31,866 nucleotides of DNA from CAYZPB01 sp964568525 (GTDB lineage: Bacteria > Bacillota > Bacilli > Tepidibacillales > Tepidibacillaceae): NCBI GenBank assembly GCA_964568525.1, contig CAZMPM010000013.1, positions 1-31,866 on the forward strand, given 5' to 3'. Made by a program: the position numbers and the translations under genes. This document shows, piece after piece, positions 1 through 7,558 of the stretch (the stretch's first letter is position 1; every line of letters starts with the position of its first letter). The notes under the pieces are model-generated. The model was not told the origin of the DNA and did not search any database. It saw only the letters and a program-made list of their open reading frames with translations.

Positions 1-9
1 AAGAAGATG

Positions 10-51
10 AATCCAGTTTTGTGAGCATAAGCTTGCAGAACTGGATTTTTT
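10..51 (+). terminator. Rho-independent terminator of an upstream gene
   Basis: A 9-bp stem (AATCCAGTT at 10-18 with AACTGGATT at 39-47) is followed by a T run to 51. The 20-nt loop can form a small inner AGC/GCT hairpin. It most likely ends a gene lying left of the window. Confidence 0.7.
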
Positions 52-172
52 GTTGGCAATATTATTTGCTGATTATTTATATTGTGAATATTAATATTAT
101 CTTAACATTTCGCTAACACAAACCTAAAGATTAAGGAGTAACTTAATCTATATACGAATTACTGGGGGAAAG

Positions 173-1000
173 ATGATGAATAAATCTAGTAAGATGGAAA
201 CAAAATTTTATATCGATATTATTCTGGTAGTGGTTTATCTAATTATTATGGAGCCGTTATTTACAAAATTGAAATGGCATGAATGGGTTGGGTTAGGACT
301 TGGCATTATATTTTTAATTCATATCATCATCAATTGGAAATGGGTTACCGAATGTACTAAGAAGTTTTTTAATAAAATGACACCACGCTTGCGTTTAAGC
401 TACATTCTGAATTTCTTATTATTAATCGCAGCGATCTTTATGCTGCTAAGTAGTTTTGCGATTGCAAAAAATATTGATTTTTCATGGTTTGGTTACATCG
501 GGCTGTACTACACTTTTACCTGGCTGAAAATTCACGTTGCTTCAGCTTTTACAATTCTAATAATTGGGGCAATTCATCTTGGATTACATTGGAAGTGGAT
601 TGCTGTAGCTTTTCGCAAAATCTTTGCTGTCTCCTTCAAGCTTTCAGCGTATTTGACAGCTATTTTTGCGATCATCATAGTGGCTCTAGGTATCTTCGCA
701 TTTGATTATGCTAACTTATGGGTGACGTTGGAGCGGACATTTACATTTTGGGATCTAACTAATATTGGCGAGCAAAACGCTTACAAACCATCTACTGGTC
801 ATGGTCAGGGTAGTGGTTTCGGAGCAGGTCACGGAAGTGGCAGCGGTACACATTCATTAACCGAGACGACTACTTCTATCTCGATTCTTGTTTATGCTGC
901 TGTTGCTGCGATGATTGCTGTGTTTACGCGCTATTTAGACATTTTAATTAGTAGTCTTTGGCGACAAGCGAAAAAAACTAAAAAGGGCCAACAAGCTTAA
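173..1000 (+). CDS. DUF4405-type multi-spanning membrane protein
   Basis: A 275-residue integral membrane protein with about six or seven hydrophobic segments (near residues 14-30, 39-54, 77-98, 105-120, 122-142, 155-178 and 235-255). Two similar elements, HxxxNWKWV around His50 and HLGLHWKWI around His135/His139, suggest an internally duplicated fold. Conserved membrane histidines next to Trp are reminiscent of haem-binding b-type cytochromes, but that is inference. A soluble loop at about residues 205-230 is strongly enriched in Gly, Ser and His before the last helix. The start is ATG 173 (or the adjacent ATG 176), behind GGGGGAAAG. The gene stands alone, followed by a terminator at 1057-1094. 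Family placement rests on the overall pattern; the substrate or electron partner is unknown. Confidence 0.65.
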   Translation: MMNKSSKMETKFYIDIILVVVYLIIMEPLFTKLKWHEWVGLGLGIIFLIHIIINWKWVTECTKKFFNKMTPRLRLSYILNFLLLIAAIFMLLSSFAIAKNIDFSWFGYIGLYYTFTWLKIHVASAFTILIIGAIHLGLHWKWIAVAFRKIFAVSFKLSAYLTAIFAIIIVALGIFAFDYANLWVTLERTFTFWDLTNIGEQNAYKPSTGHGQGSGFGAGHGSGSGTHSLTETTTSISILVYAAVAAMIAVFTRYLDILISSLWRQAKKTKKGQQA

Positions 1001-1056
1001 TTCTTTTGCTAAGACAGGCTTTCTTCTATGATTTTTGACTAATAAGTATTACAATT

Positions 1057-1094
1057 AGTGTAGTTGCACGATATAGTGCGGCTACACTGTTTTT
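1057..1094 (+). terminator. Rho-independent terminator
   Basis: A 13-bp stem with two G-U pairs (1057-1069 with 1076-1088), a 6-nt loop GATATA and a T tract at 1090-1094. It ends the DUF4405 gene. It lies only about 12 nt before the ribosome binding site of the next gene, and I could not find a convincing promoter between them, so it might also act as an attenuator. Confidence 0.8.
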
Positions 1095-1118
1095 ATTAAT
1101 AAAAGTGGAGGATAAATT

Positions 1119-2276
1119 ATGCTGGCTTTTACAAATGCGAGAATTAATACAGTGACGGATGGTATTATCGAGAAAGGAACGATTCTAATCGAGGATGGCC
1201 GCATTAAAGCGATTGGCGAGAAACTGGAAATCCCTGCTGATGCACAGATTATTGATTGCACTGGCAAATGGATTACGCCTGGACTGATCGATGCACATAC
1301 ACATCTGGGTGTTTACGAGGAGACAATTGATTGGGCAGGTGCTGACGGCAATGAGATGACAGATCCAGCGACGCCGCATGTTCGCGCTATGGATGCGATA
1401 AATCCGACTGAGCAAGGTTTCATCGATGCCTATCAAGGCGGTGTGACAACTGTTCAAGTTATGCCGGGCAGTGCGAATGTCATTGGCGGTGAAATGTCGA
1501 TTGTAAAGACCCACGGTCGCATTCTTGAAGAGATGCTTGTTAAGGAACTTTCCGGCTTAAAAGTTGCTTTTGGCGAGAATCCTAAACGCGTTTATGGTGA
1601 GCGTAAGCAGATGCCTTGTACGCGCATGGGAACCGCGGCAGTTTTGCGCGATAACCTTACAAAAGCACGCAACTACATGAAAAAAATCGAAAAAGGTGCA
1701 CTTGACGAGGATAAGTTGCCGGAGCTGGATCTGCGGATGGAAACCATGTTAAAAGTACTCCGCCGCGAGATACCACTAAGAGCACATGCGCATCGTGCTG
1801 ACGATATTATCACTGCGATTCGTATTGCTGAAGAGTTTAAGGTCGATTTAACATTAGAACACTGCACAGAAGGACATCGAATTGCAGATATTATCTTTAA
1901 TAAAGGCTACCGTGTCACGGTTGGGCCAACGCTTTCTAGCCGTTCGAAAATTGAGCTCGGTGAGCTTGGCTGGCAGACACTTGTTGAATTAGAAAAGGCC
2001 AAAGTTCCTTTTTCAATTATCACTGACCATCCGGTAATTCCTATTCAATATATCACGCTTAGCGCGGCGCTAGCAGTTCGCGAAGGGTTAAGTGAACAGA
2101 CTGCTTGGGAAGCAATTACAATCAATCCGGCGCGCCATATTGGTTTAGATAAACGTGTTGGTTCACTCGAGTCTGGCAAGGATGCAGATTTAGTTGTTTG
2201 GTCGGGGAACCCAATTGAATATCTGACTGTTGTTGAACAGACAGTAATCGATGGAAAAATAGTTTATAAACGTTAA
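1119..2276 (+). CDS. Metal-dependent amidohydrolase, imidazolonepropionase-like
   Basis: A 385-residue cytosolic enzyme of the amidohydrolase superfamily (COG1228-like). An N-terminal beta-sandwich half is followed by the first metal motif HTHLG (His60, His62), then RAHAHRADD, LEHCTEG and the late TDHPV aspartate that complete the usual binuclear metal site. The C-terminal NPARHIGL...GSLESGKDADLVVW signature closes the beta-sandwich. It probably hydrolyses a cyclic or linear amide bond, but the substrate cannot be read from sequence: the family spans HutI-like, dipeptidase-like and orphan members, and no hut or peptide genes lie nearby. The start ATG 1119 has GGAGG at 1107-1111. It is separated from purE by a 210-bp regulatory region, so it is probably not part of the purine operon. 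Confidence 0.85.
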   Translation: MLAFTNARINTVTDGIIEKGTILIEDGRIKAIGEKLEIPADAQIIDCTGKWITPGLIDAHTHLGVYEETIDWAGADGNEMTDPATPHVRAMDAINPTEQGFIDAYQGGVTTVQVMPGSANVIGGEMSIVKTHGRILEEMLVKELSGLKVAFGENPKRVYGERKQMPCTRMGTAAVLRDNLTKARNYMKKIEKGALDEDKLPELDLRMETMLKVLRREIPLRAHAHRADDIITAIRIAEEFKVDLTLEHCTEGHRIADIIFNKGYRVTVGPTLSSRSKIELGELGWQTLVELEKAKVPFSIITDHPVIPIQYITLSAALAVREGLSEQTAWEAITINPARHIGLDKRVGSLESGKDADLVVWSGNPIEYLTVVEQTVIDGKIVYKR

Positions 2277-2294
2277 AATAAAGCCTCGTTTCGT

Positions 2295-2323
2295 TTGACT
2301 ATTGGACTGCGTAAAGTTAAAAT
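2295..2323 (+). promoter_or_regulatory. Predicted vegetative promoter of the pur operon
   Basis: TTGACT at 2295-2300 and TAAAAT at 2318-2323 are separated by exactly 17 nt, a good match to a housekeeping sigma promoter. Transcription would start near 2330, leaving a leader of about 155 nt before purE. I saw no copy of the Bacillus PurR PurBox consensus here. Confidence 0.6.
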
Positions 2324-2339
2324 ATATATGTAGTTATTA

Positions 2340-2463
2340 AGTTTAAAACAACTAAGAAGGTATTATTCCAAATGTCTCAGTTAGAAGCAGGACCGAAGGG
2401 ATAAAAGCCCAGGCTGGTAGAATTCTCTCCTTTATTAGGGACCTACTTACTGGGCTTTAGATA
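2340..2463 (+). ncRNA. Structured purE leader, candidate ykkC-family (PRPP-like) riboswitch
   Basis: The segment from about 2384 to 2424 (GGACCGAAGGGATAAAAGCC and the bases after it, including CAGGCTGGTAG) closely resembles, from memory, the 3' conserved arm of PRPP riboswitches of the ykkC family. These sense PRPP and control purine genes. The AAAGCCCAG at 2404-2412 can alternatively pair over 9 bp with CTGGGCTTT at 2450-2458, giving mutually exclusive folds as in an expression platform. No strong T run follows, so control could be at translation or by a weak terminator. The usual 5' arm (CTAGGG...CTGGTCC) is not clearly present: only a loose CTAAG...TTCCAAATG is seen at about 2352-2379. The call is tentative. 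Confidence 0.4.
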
Positions 2464-2486
2464 TTAAAATATAGGAGGCAAGGGAA

Positions 2487-2999
2487 ATGGCAAAAGTTCT
2501 AATCGTAATGGGTAGTGACTCTGATTTAGACAAAATGAAGGAAGCAGGCGCAGCTCTAGAAAAACTTGGCATCGATTATGAAATGCGTATATCCTCTGCA
2601 CACCGCGTTCCTGAAAGGACGGCCGCTCTTGCTCGTGATGCTGAGGCTAATGGGTTTTCAGTAATCATTGCCGGTGCTGGTCTAGCCGCTCATCTTCCCG
2701 GTGTTATTGCTTCTTTTACTACTTTACCGGTAATCGGCGTACCAATTAAATCAGGTGCACTAAAGGGTGTTGATGCACTTTATGCAATTGTCCAGATGCC
2801 ACAAGGCATCCCTGTCGCGACGGTGGCGATTGATGGCGGATATAATGCCGGGCTCCTCGCAGGACAGATGATTGCACTGAATAATCTTGCTGTTGCCTCA
2901 AAACTAAAAGCTCTGCGCCTTGAGATGGCAGTAAAGGTTGAGGAGAAAGATCTTAAGTTACAAGCTAGTGCAGCCGATAACGATGGCAATGAGGTCTAA
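2487..2999 (+). CDS. purE: N5-carboxyaminoimidazole ribonucleotide mutase PurE
   Basis: Catalyses N5-CAIR to CAIR in IMP synthesis. At 170 residues it has the class I signatures MGSDSDL, SSAHRVPER (catalytic His), AGAG-x-AAHLPG, VPIKSGALKGVDAL and VQMPQGIPVATVAI. Class I enzymes normally depend on PurK for N5-CAIR, but no purK lies next to it. In the phosphate-binding loop the usual AGAGGAAH reads AGAGLAAH (Gly to Leu), an uncommon change at a tight turn. The last ~20 residues are polar and longer than the usual end. The start ATG 2487 has AGGAGG upstream. It is the first gene of the purine operon. Confidence 0.95.
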   Translation: MAKVLIVMGSDSDLDKMKEAGAALEKLGIDYEMRISSAHRVPERTAALARDAEANGFSVIIAGAGLAAHLPGVIASFTTLPVIGVPIKSGALKGVDALYAIVQMPQGIPVATVAIDGGYNAGLLAGQMIALNNLAVASKLKALRLEMAVKVEEKDLKLQASAADNDGNEV

Positions 3000-3035
3000 T
3001 AAGACTAATTCTAATTGACGTTTGGGGGTAATTCG

Positions 3036-4382
3036 ATGATTACGCGTTATTCTAGACCAGAGATGCAGAAAATCTGGAGTGAAGAGAATAAATATCAATC
3101 ATGGCTTGAGGTCGAGCTACTTGCGGCAGAAGCATGGGCAGAACTTGGTATAATTCCAGCTCAAGATGTAAAACTCCTGCGTCATAATTCCCGAATTGAT
3201 ATCGACCGAATTAATGAACTCGAATTTGAGACAAAGCATGATGTAGTCGCATTTACCCGCGCGGTTGCTGAAGCGCTTGGTCAAGAGTCAAAATGGATTC
3301 ACTATGGTTTAACCTCAACAGATGTGGTGGACACCGCATTATCCTACCGTATTTTGCAAGCGAACCAACTAATTGGACAAGCGCTTGATGATTTCCTACT
3401 AATCTTAAAAAATAAAGCAATTGAACATAAACACACAATCATGATTGGTCGGACGCATGGCGTACATGCGGAGCCGACTACTTTTGGTTTGAAAATGGCG
3501 CTCTGGCATCAAGAAATGCAACGCAACAAGGAGCGGTTTACTCGTGCGGCTGAGAATGTGCAGTATGGCAAAATCTCTGGCGCGGTCGGCACCTATGCTA
3601 ACACGCCTCCCGCAGTTGAGGAGTATGTCTGCACTAAGTTAGGTTTAAAAACTGCGTCGATTTCAACACAGACTTTGCAACGCGATCGGCATGCCGAGTA
3701 TGTGGCTACGCTGGCTTTGATTGCGACTTCACTGGAAAAATTTGCGATCGAGATTCGAAGTTTACAGCGTACAGAAATTCGGGAAGTTGAAGAGCAATTT
3801 AGCGGTGGCCAAAAGGGTTCATCTGCAATGCCGCATAAACGTAATCCAATCGGTTCTGAGAATATTTCTGGACTTTCCCGAGTGATGCGCGGCTACATGG
3901 TTTCTGCTTACGAGAATGTGCCGCTTTGGCATGAACGTGATATTTCACATTCCTCAGTAGAGCGGATAATTCTGCCTGATGCTACGATTCTCATCGATTA
4001 TATGTTAAGCCGATTTAGCGGTATTGTTCGTAATCTGACTGTCTTTCCGCAGAATATGCGCCGTAACATGGACAAAACCTACGGTTTAATTCATTCGCAA
4101 CAAGTTCTATTAGCGCTCATCACAAAAGGAATGACGAGGGAAGCGGCCTACGATTTGGTGCAGAGTTTAGCGATGGAAGCATGGGATAAGAACAAAGCCT
4201 TTCGCGAGCTAGTGCTTGCGGAACCACAGATAAAAGAGCTACTGACAGAGGATGATATTGAGGAGTGCTTTAACCCGATGTATCATCTGCAGCAGGTGGA
4301 TTATATTTTTGAGCGTTTAGGATTAACCGTAGATGTAGATAATCAAGAGCCGATAAAAAATGGAGGAGAACCAAATGTATAA
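3036..4382 (+). CDS. purB: Adenylosuccinate lyase PurB
   Basis: Acts twice in purine synthesis, cleaving SAICAR to AICAR and adenylosuccinate to AMP, with release of fumarate. The 448-residue protein contains HYGLTSTDVVDTAL, GRTHGVHAEPTTFG (catalytic His), the flexible signature loop GSSAMPHKRNPIGSEN with its catalytic Ser, and WHERDISHSS. It is close to the Bacillus enzyme in length. I chose ATG 3036 because GGGGG sits 8 nt upstream and the N-terminus MITRYSRPEM matches the family; a TTG at 3015 would add seven residues lying before and in the ribosome binding site. purC, which usually follows purB in Bacilli, is absent. The last 8 nt overlap purS. Confidence 0.97.
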   Translation: MITRYSRPEMQKIWSEENKYQSWLEVELLAAEAWAELGIIPAQDVKLLRHNSRIDIDRINELEFETKHDVVAFTRAVAEALGQESKWIHYGLTSTDVVDTALSYRILQANQLIGQALDDFLLILKNKAIEHKHTIMIGRTHGVHAEPTTFGLKMALWHQEMQRNKERFTRAAENVQYGKISGAVGTYANTPPAVEEYVCTKLGLKTASISTQTLQRDRHAEYVATLALIATSLEKFAIEIRSLQRTEIREVEEQFSGGQKGSSAMPHKRNPIGSENISGLSRVMRGYMVSAYENVPLWHERDISHSSVERIILPDATILIDYMLSRFSGIVRNLTVFPQNMRRNMDKTYGLIHSQQVLLALITKGMTREAAYDLVQSLAMEAWDKNKAFRELVLAEPQIKELLTEDDIEECFNPMYHLQQVDYIFERLGLTVDVDNQEPIKNGGEPNV

Positions 4383-4629
4383 AGCAAGTATCTATGTAAC
4401 AATTCGCGAAGGTGTAATCGATCCACAAGGAAAAGCTTTAAAAGAGGCTCTGGTAGCGATGGGTTATCAAGGGACAGAAGAAGTAAAGGTTGGCAAGTTT
4501 ATTGAGTTAATGATTGCTGCGGCTAATGATGAAGAAGCAGCATCTAAGGTTACACAAATTTGCGATAAGCTATTAGTTAATGCTAACGTTGAGGATTATC
4601 GCTTCGAGTTGGAAGTGGTGGCAAGATGA
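4375..4629 (+). CDS. purS: FGAM synthase subunit PurS
   Basis: Small structural subunit (84 residues) of the three-part FGAM synthase PurSQL; it bridges PurQ and PurL. The sequence has the family pattern of YKASIYVTIREGVIDPQG followed by GYQGTEEVKVGKFIEL. The start ATG 4375 is preceded by GGAGGAG at 4362-4368 and gives exactly the length of the Bacillus protein; an upstream in-frame ATG at 4360 would place the ribosome binding site inside the gene. Overlaps with purB (8 nt) and purQ (ATGA) imply translational coupling. Confidence 0.95.
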   Translation: MYKASIYVTIREGVIDPQGKALKEALVAMGYQGTEEVKVGKFIELMIAAANDEEAASKVTQICDKLLVNANVEDYRFELEVVAR

Positions 4630-5309
4630 AGGTAGGCATTATAGTTTTTCCTGGTTCAGGTGTTGAGATAGATTCTCCGCATCCCATTACCGATATTTAT
4701 GGTGTGGGAAACGTCGAATATGTCTGGTACAAAGAGGAAGACCTTCTCCCTTATGATTTAATTATTCTACCAGGTGGATTTGCCTACGGAGATTATTTGC
4801 GACCAGGTGCAATTGCGAAGCAAGCTCCAATAATGCGTTCATTAAAATGTGCTGCGGAGACTGGTCGTTACGTGTTGGGAATAAGCAATGGCTTTCAGAT
4901 TTTGCTTGAAGCAGGCTTATTGCCGGGGGCGCTTCTAATCAATGAGGGGATTGAGTATATCTGTGCTGATACTGATGTAACTGTTGAGAACAATCATACA
5001 GCGTTTACTAAGCAATATCAGGTCGGAGAGCAGCTGCGGTTGCCGATTGCTCATGGTCATGGGAATTATTTTTGTGAGGCGGAGGAGTTAGCGGAACTAC
5101 AGAAGAATGGGCAGATTATCCTACGTTACGCTGGTACTGCTGGGAATCCGAATGGTTCACTAGATAATATTGCAGCTATAACTAATAAATCCGGCAATGT
5201 GCTTGGCATTATGCCACAGATTGACCGTGCATTAGACAAGCAGACCGGTTCCGATGCAGGTGTCCGGCTTTTTGAATCAATTCTTGAGGCTTGGAGGAAT
5301 AGACGATGA
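4626..5309 (+). CDS. purQ: PurQ-like subunit of FGAM synthase with destroyed glutaminase triad
   Basis: Clearly PurQ by length (227 residues), fold motifs (FPGSG, LPGGFAYGDYLR, GFQILLEAGLLPGAL, HGHGNYFC, NPNGSLDNIA) and position between purS and purL. In normal PurQ the class I glutaminase triad is Cys in GVCNGFQIL, and His and Glu in MPHPER. Here these read GISNGFQIL (Ser87) and MPQIDR (Gln198, Asp200), so nucleophile, base and acid are all replaced. The GSNCD and RCGAIA cysteines are also gone. The frame is intact and the rest well conserved, so this is not a decaying pseudogene. It probably keeps a structural role in PurSQL, which would then use free ammonia or another ammonia source. Starts in the purS stop (ATGA) and ends in the purL start (ATGA). 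Confidence 0.9.
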   Translation: MKVGIIVFPGSGVEIDSPHPITDIYGVGNVEYVWYKEEDLLPYDLIILPGGFAYGDYLRPGAIAKQAPIMRSLKCAAETGRYVLGISNGFQILLEAGLLPGALLINEGIEYICADTDVTVENNHTAFTKQYQVGEQLRLPIAHGHGNYFCEAEELAELQKNGQIILRYAGTAGNPNGSLDNIAAITNKSGNVLGIMPQIDRALDKQTGSDAGVRLFESILEAWRNRR

Positions 5310-7558
5310 ACAATAATAAACAAGAACCAAACGCTCAGGAGATTAGAGAACAGAAAATTTATCGAGAGTTAGGACTCTCTGATTATGAGTATAACTTAGC
5401 AGTTAAGTTGATTGGCCGCGATCCCAATTATTTGGAAACCGGTCTATTTAGCGTGATGTGGTCAGAACATTGTAGCTATAAAACATCGAAAAATCTGCTG
5501 CGCAAATTCCCGACAAAAGGTGTGCGCGTTCTGCAAGGACCAGGTGAGGGAGCAGGTGTCGTTGATATTGGCGATAACCAAGCAGTTGTTTTCAAAATCG
5601 AAAGCCATAACCATCCATCAGCCGTTGAGCCGTATGAAGGAGCAGCGACTGGCGTTGGCGGGATTGTTCGTGATGTCTTCTCAATGGGAGCTCGACCAAT
5701 TGCGATGTTGAATTCACTGCGTTTTGGCCCGTTTACTGATCCGCGTGTTAAACATCTTTTCAAATATGCGGTTAAGGGAATCGGTGACTACGGCAATCGT
5801 CTAGGTATTCCAACTGTTGGTGGCGAGGTTGTTTTTGAGGAATCTTATCTCGGTAATCCGCTTGTCAATGCAATGTGCGTTGGGTTGGTCGATCACGACA
5901 AAATGCAGAGGGGATTAGCGCGCGGGGTTGGTAATTCATTGATTTATGCTGGTGCGCCAACCGGTAAAGATGGGATTCATGGAGCGACTTTTGCTTCAGT
6001 AGAATTGACTGATGAAACGGAATCACCAGATGTGCAGGCGGGCGACCCGTTTACGGAGAAAAGATTGCTTGAAGCAACGCTAGAGTTACTCAAGCTTGAT
6101 ATAATTGAAGGAATTCAAGATATGGGAGCGGCTGGTCTGACCAGTTCCAGTACAGAGATGGCGAGCAAGGCGGGAACAGGCGTTGTGCTTGATCTATCGC
6201 TTGTACCACAGCGTGACCCGGACATGTCTCCATACGAAATAATGCTTAGTGAGTCGCAGGAGCGTATGTTAGTAGTGTCAAAGGCTGGAAAAGAAGCTGA
6301 GATTGCTGCTGTTTATGCGAAGTGGGATATCGATACCGTTGTTGTGGGCAAGGTTACCGATGACAAACGTTATCGCATCTTGCACGAGGGCAAAGTTGTG
6401 TGCGATATGCCGGTTGCTGCTTTAGTTGATGAGGCACCAGTGTATACGATGGAAACGAAAGAGCCGGCGTATTATCGTGAAAATCAAGCACTACATTCAG
6501 CTGTAGAGGATTTTAAAGTGCAGAATTACGCTGAAACTTTGTTACAATTATTAGCGCAGCCAAATATTGCGAGTAAGGAATGGGTCTATCGTCAATATGA
6601 CCATACAGCACGTTTTAGTACAGTTGTGAAGCCTGGTGGCGACGCGGGCGTAATCAAGCTTCGCGGAACGAACAAAGCACTGGCAATGACTACTGACGGC
6701 AATGGTCGATACATCTATCTTGATCCTTATGTTGGTGGTGCAATTGCTGTTGCTGAGGCGGCGCGTAATCTTGTCTGTACTGGTGGAACGCCGATTGCCT
6801 TAACTGATGGAATTAACTTCGGTAATCCGGAAAAACCGGAAATTTATTGGAGTTTTGACAAGTCAGTTGATGGAATTGTAGCAGGTTGTAAAGCGTTAGA
6901 TATACCTGTTATCGGCGGTAATGTAAGTCTTTATAATGAGTATGCTGGTGAAGCAATCTATCCGACTCCGATTATCGGGATGGTTGGATTGATTGAGAAG
7001 CCAGAATATATTACAGATATTAGTTTCAAGGAAGCCGGTGACCGGATTATTCTGCTGGGTACAACTTATGCGGAATTGACGGGAACTGAATTTCAAAAAC
7101 TGGCAATTAATAAAGTTGAAGGCAAATCACCAGCAATTGATTTAGCTATTGAGCGCAACTTGCATGAGACTGTTCTGAATGCTATTCATCAAGGGTTAGT
7201 CAGATCAGCTCATGATTTAAGTGAGGGTGGTCTGGCGGTAGCACTTGTTGAATCTGCAGTGGCTGGCGGTAAGGGCGCGAAGTTGAATATATCCGCTGAT
7301 TTATCGGCCGAAGCTATATTATTTAGCGAGTCACAGTCACGTGTTTTGTTAACGGCGAAGGCGGAAAATGTTGCTGCAATTTGCCAACTTGCTAAGGAAA
7401 AAGGCATCAAATGTCAGGAGATAGGCGAGGTAGCATCTAATAAATTAACGATTAGTTACAATGATAAAGAGTTGATTAATCTTGAACTTGCAAAAATTGA
7501 TAAAACTTGGAGGGAAGCGATTCCATGTGCAATGAGTGCAAAGAGTGCAACGAAATAA
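5306..7558 (+). CDS. purL: FGAM synthase large subunit PurL
   Basis: ATP-dependent synthetase subunit converting FGAR to FGAM with ammonia. At 750 residues it is the small PurL type that needs PurS and PurQ. Seen motifs: MWSEHCSYKTSK (catalytic His), GPGEGAGVVDIGD, the ATP/Mg signature ESHNHPSAVEPYEGAATGVG, GDPFTEKRLLEA, IQDMGAAGLTSSS, LSESQERML and the second-half NFGNPEKPEI and SAHDLSEGGLAVAL. All look intact, unlike PurQ. The start ATG 5306 overlaps the purQ stop and has GGAGGAA upstream. The C-terminus ends IPCAMSAKSATK, a short Ser-Ala-Lys tail produced by a 9-bp repeat (7528-7554) that also encodes the start of purF. Confidence 0.97.
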   Translation: MNNNKQEPNAQEIREQKIYRELGLSDYEYNLAVKLIGRDPNYLETGLFSVMWSEHCSYKTSKNLLRKFPTKGVRVLQGPGEGAGVVDIGDNQAVVFKIESHNHPSAVEPYEGAATGVGGIVRDVFSMGARPIAMLNSLRFGPFTDPRVKHLFKYAVKGIGDYGNRLGIPTVGGEVVFEESYLGNPLVNAMCVGLVDHDKMQRGLARGVGNSLIYAGAPTGKDGIHGATFASVELTDETESPDVQAGDPFTEKRLLEATLELLKLDIIEGIQDMGAAGLTSSSTEMASKAGTGVVLDLSLVPQRDPDMSPYEIMLSESQERMLVVSKAGKEAEIAAVYAKWDIDTVVVGKVTDDKRYRILHEGKVVCDMPVAALVDEAPVYTMETKEPAYYRENQALHSAVEDFKVQNYAETLLQLLAQPNIASKEWVYRQYDHTARFSTVVKPGGDAGVIKLRGTNKALAMTTDGNGRYIYLDPYVGGAIAVAEAARNLVCTGGTPIALTDGINFGNPEKPEIYWSFDKSVDGIVAGCKALDIPVIGGNVSLYNEYAGEAIYPTPIIGMVGLIEKPEYITDISFKEAGDRIILLGTTYAELTGTEFQKLAINKVEGKSPAIDLAIERNLHETVLNAIHQGLVRSAHDLSEGGLAVALVESAVAGGKGAKLNISADLSAEAILFSESQSRVLLTAKAENVAAICQLAKEKGIKCQEIGEVASNKLTISYNDKELINLELAKIDKTWREAIPCAMSAKSATK

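Noticed and set aside
2277..2490. PurR PurBox or guanine riboswitch ahead of purE
   Set aside because: Neither the CCGAACWWT box nor the conserved loops of the purine riboswitch could be found.
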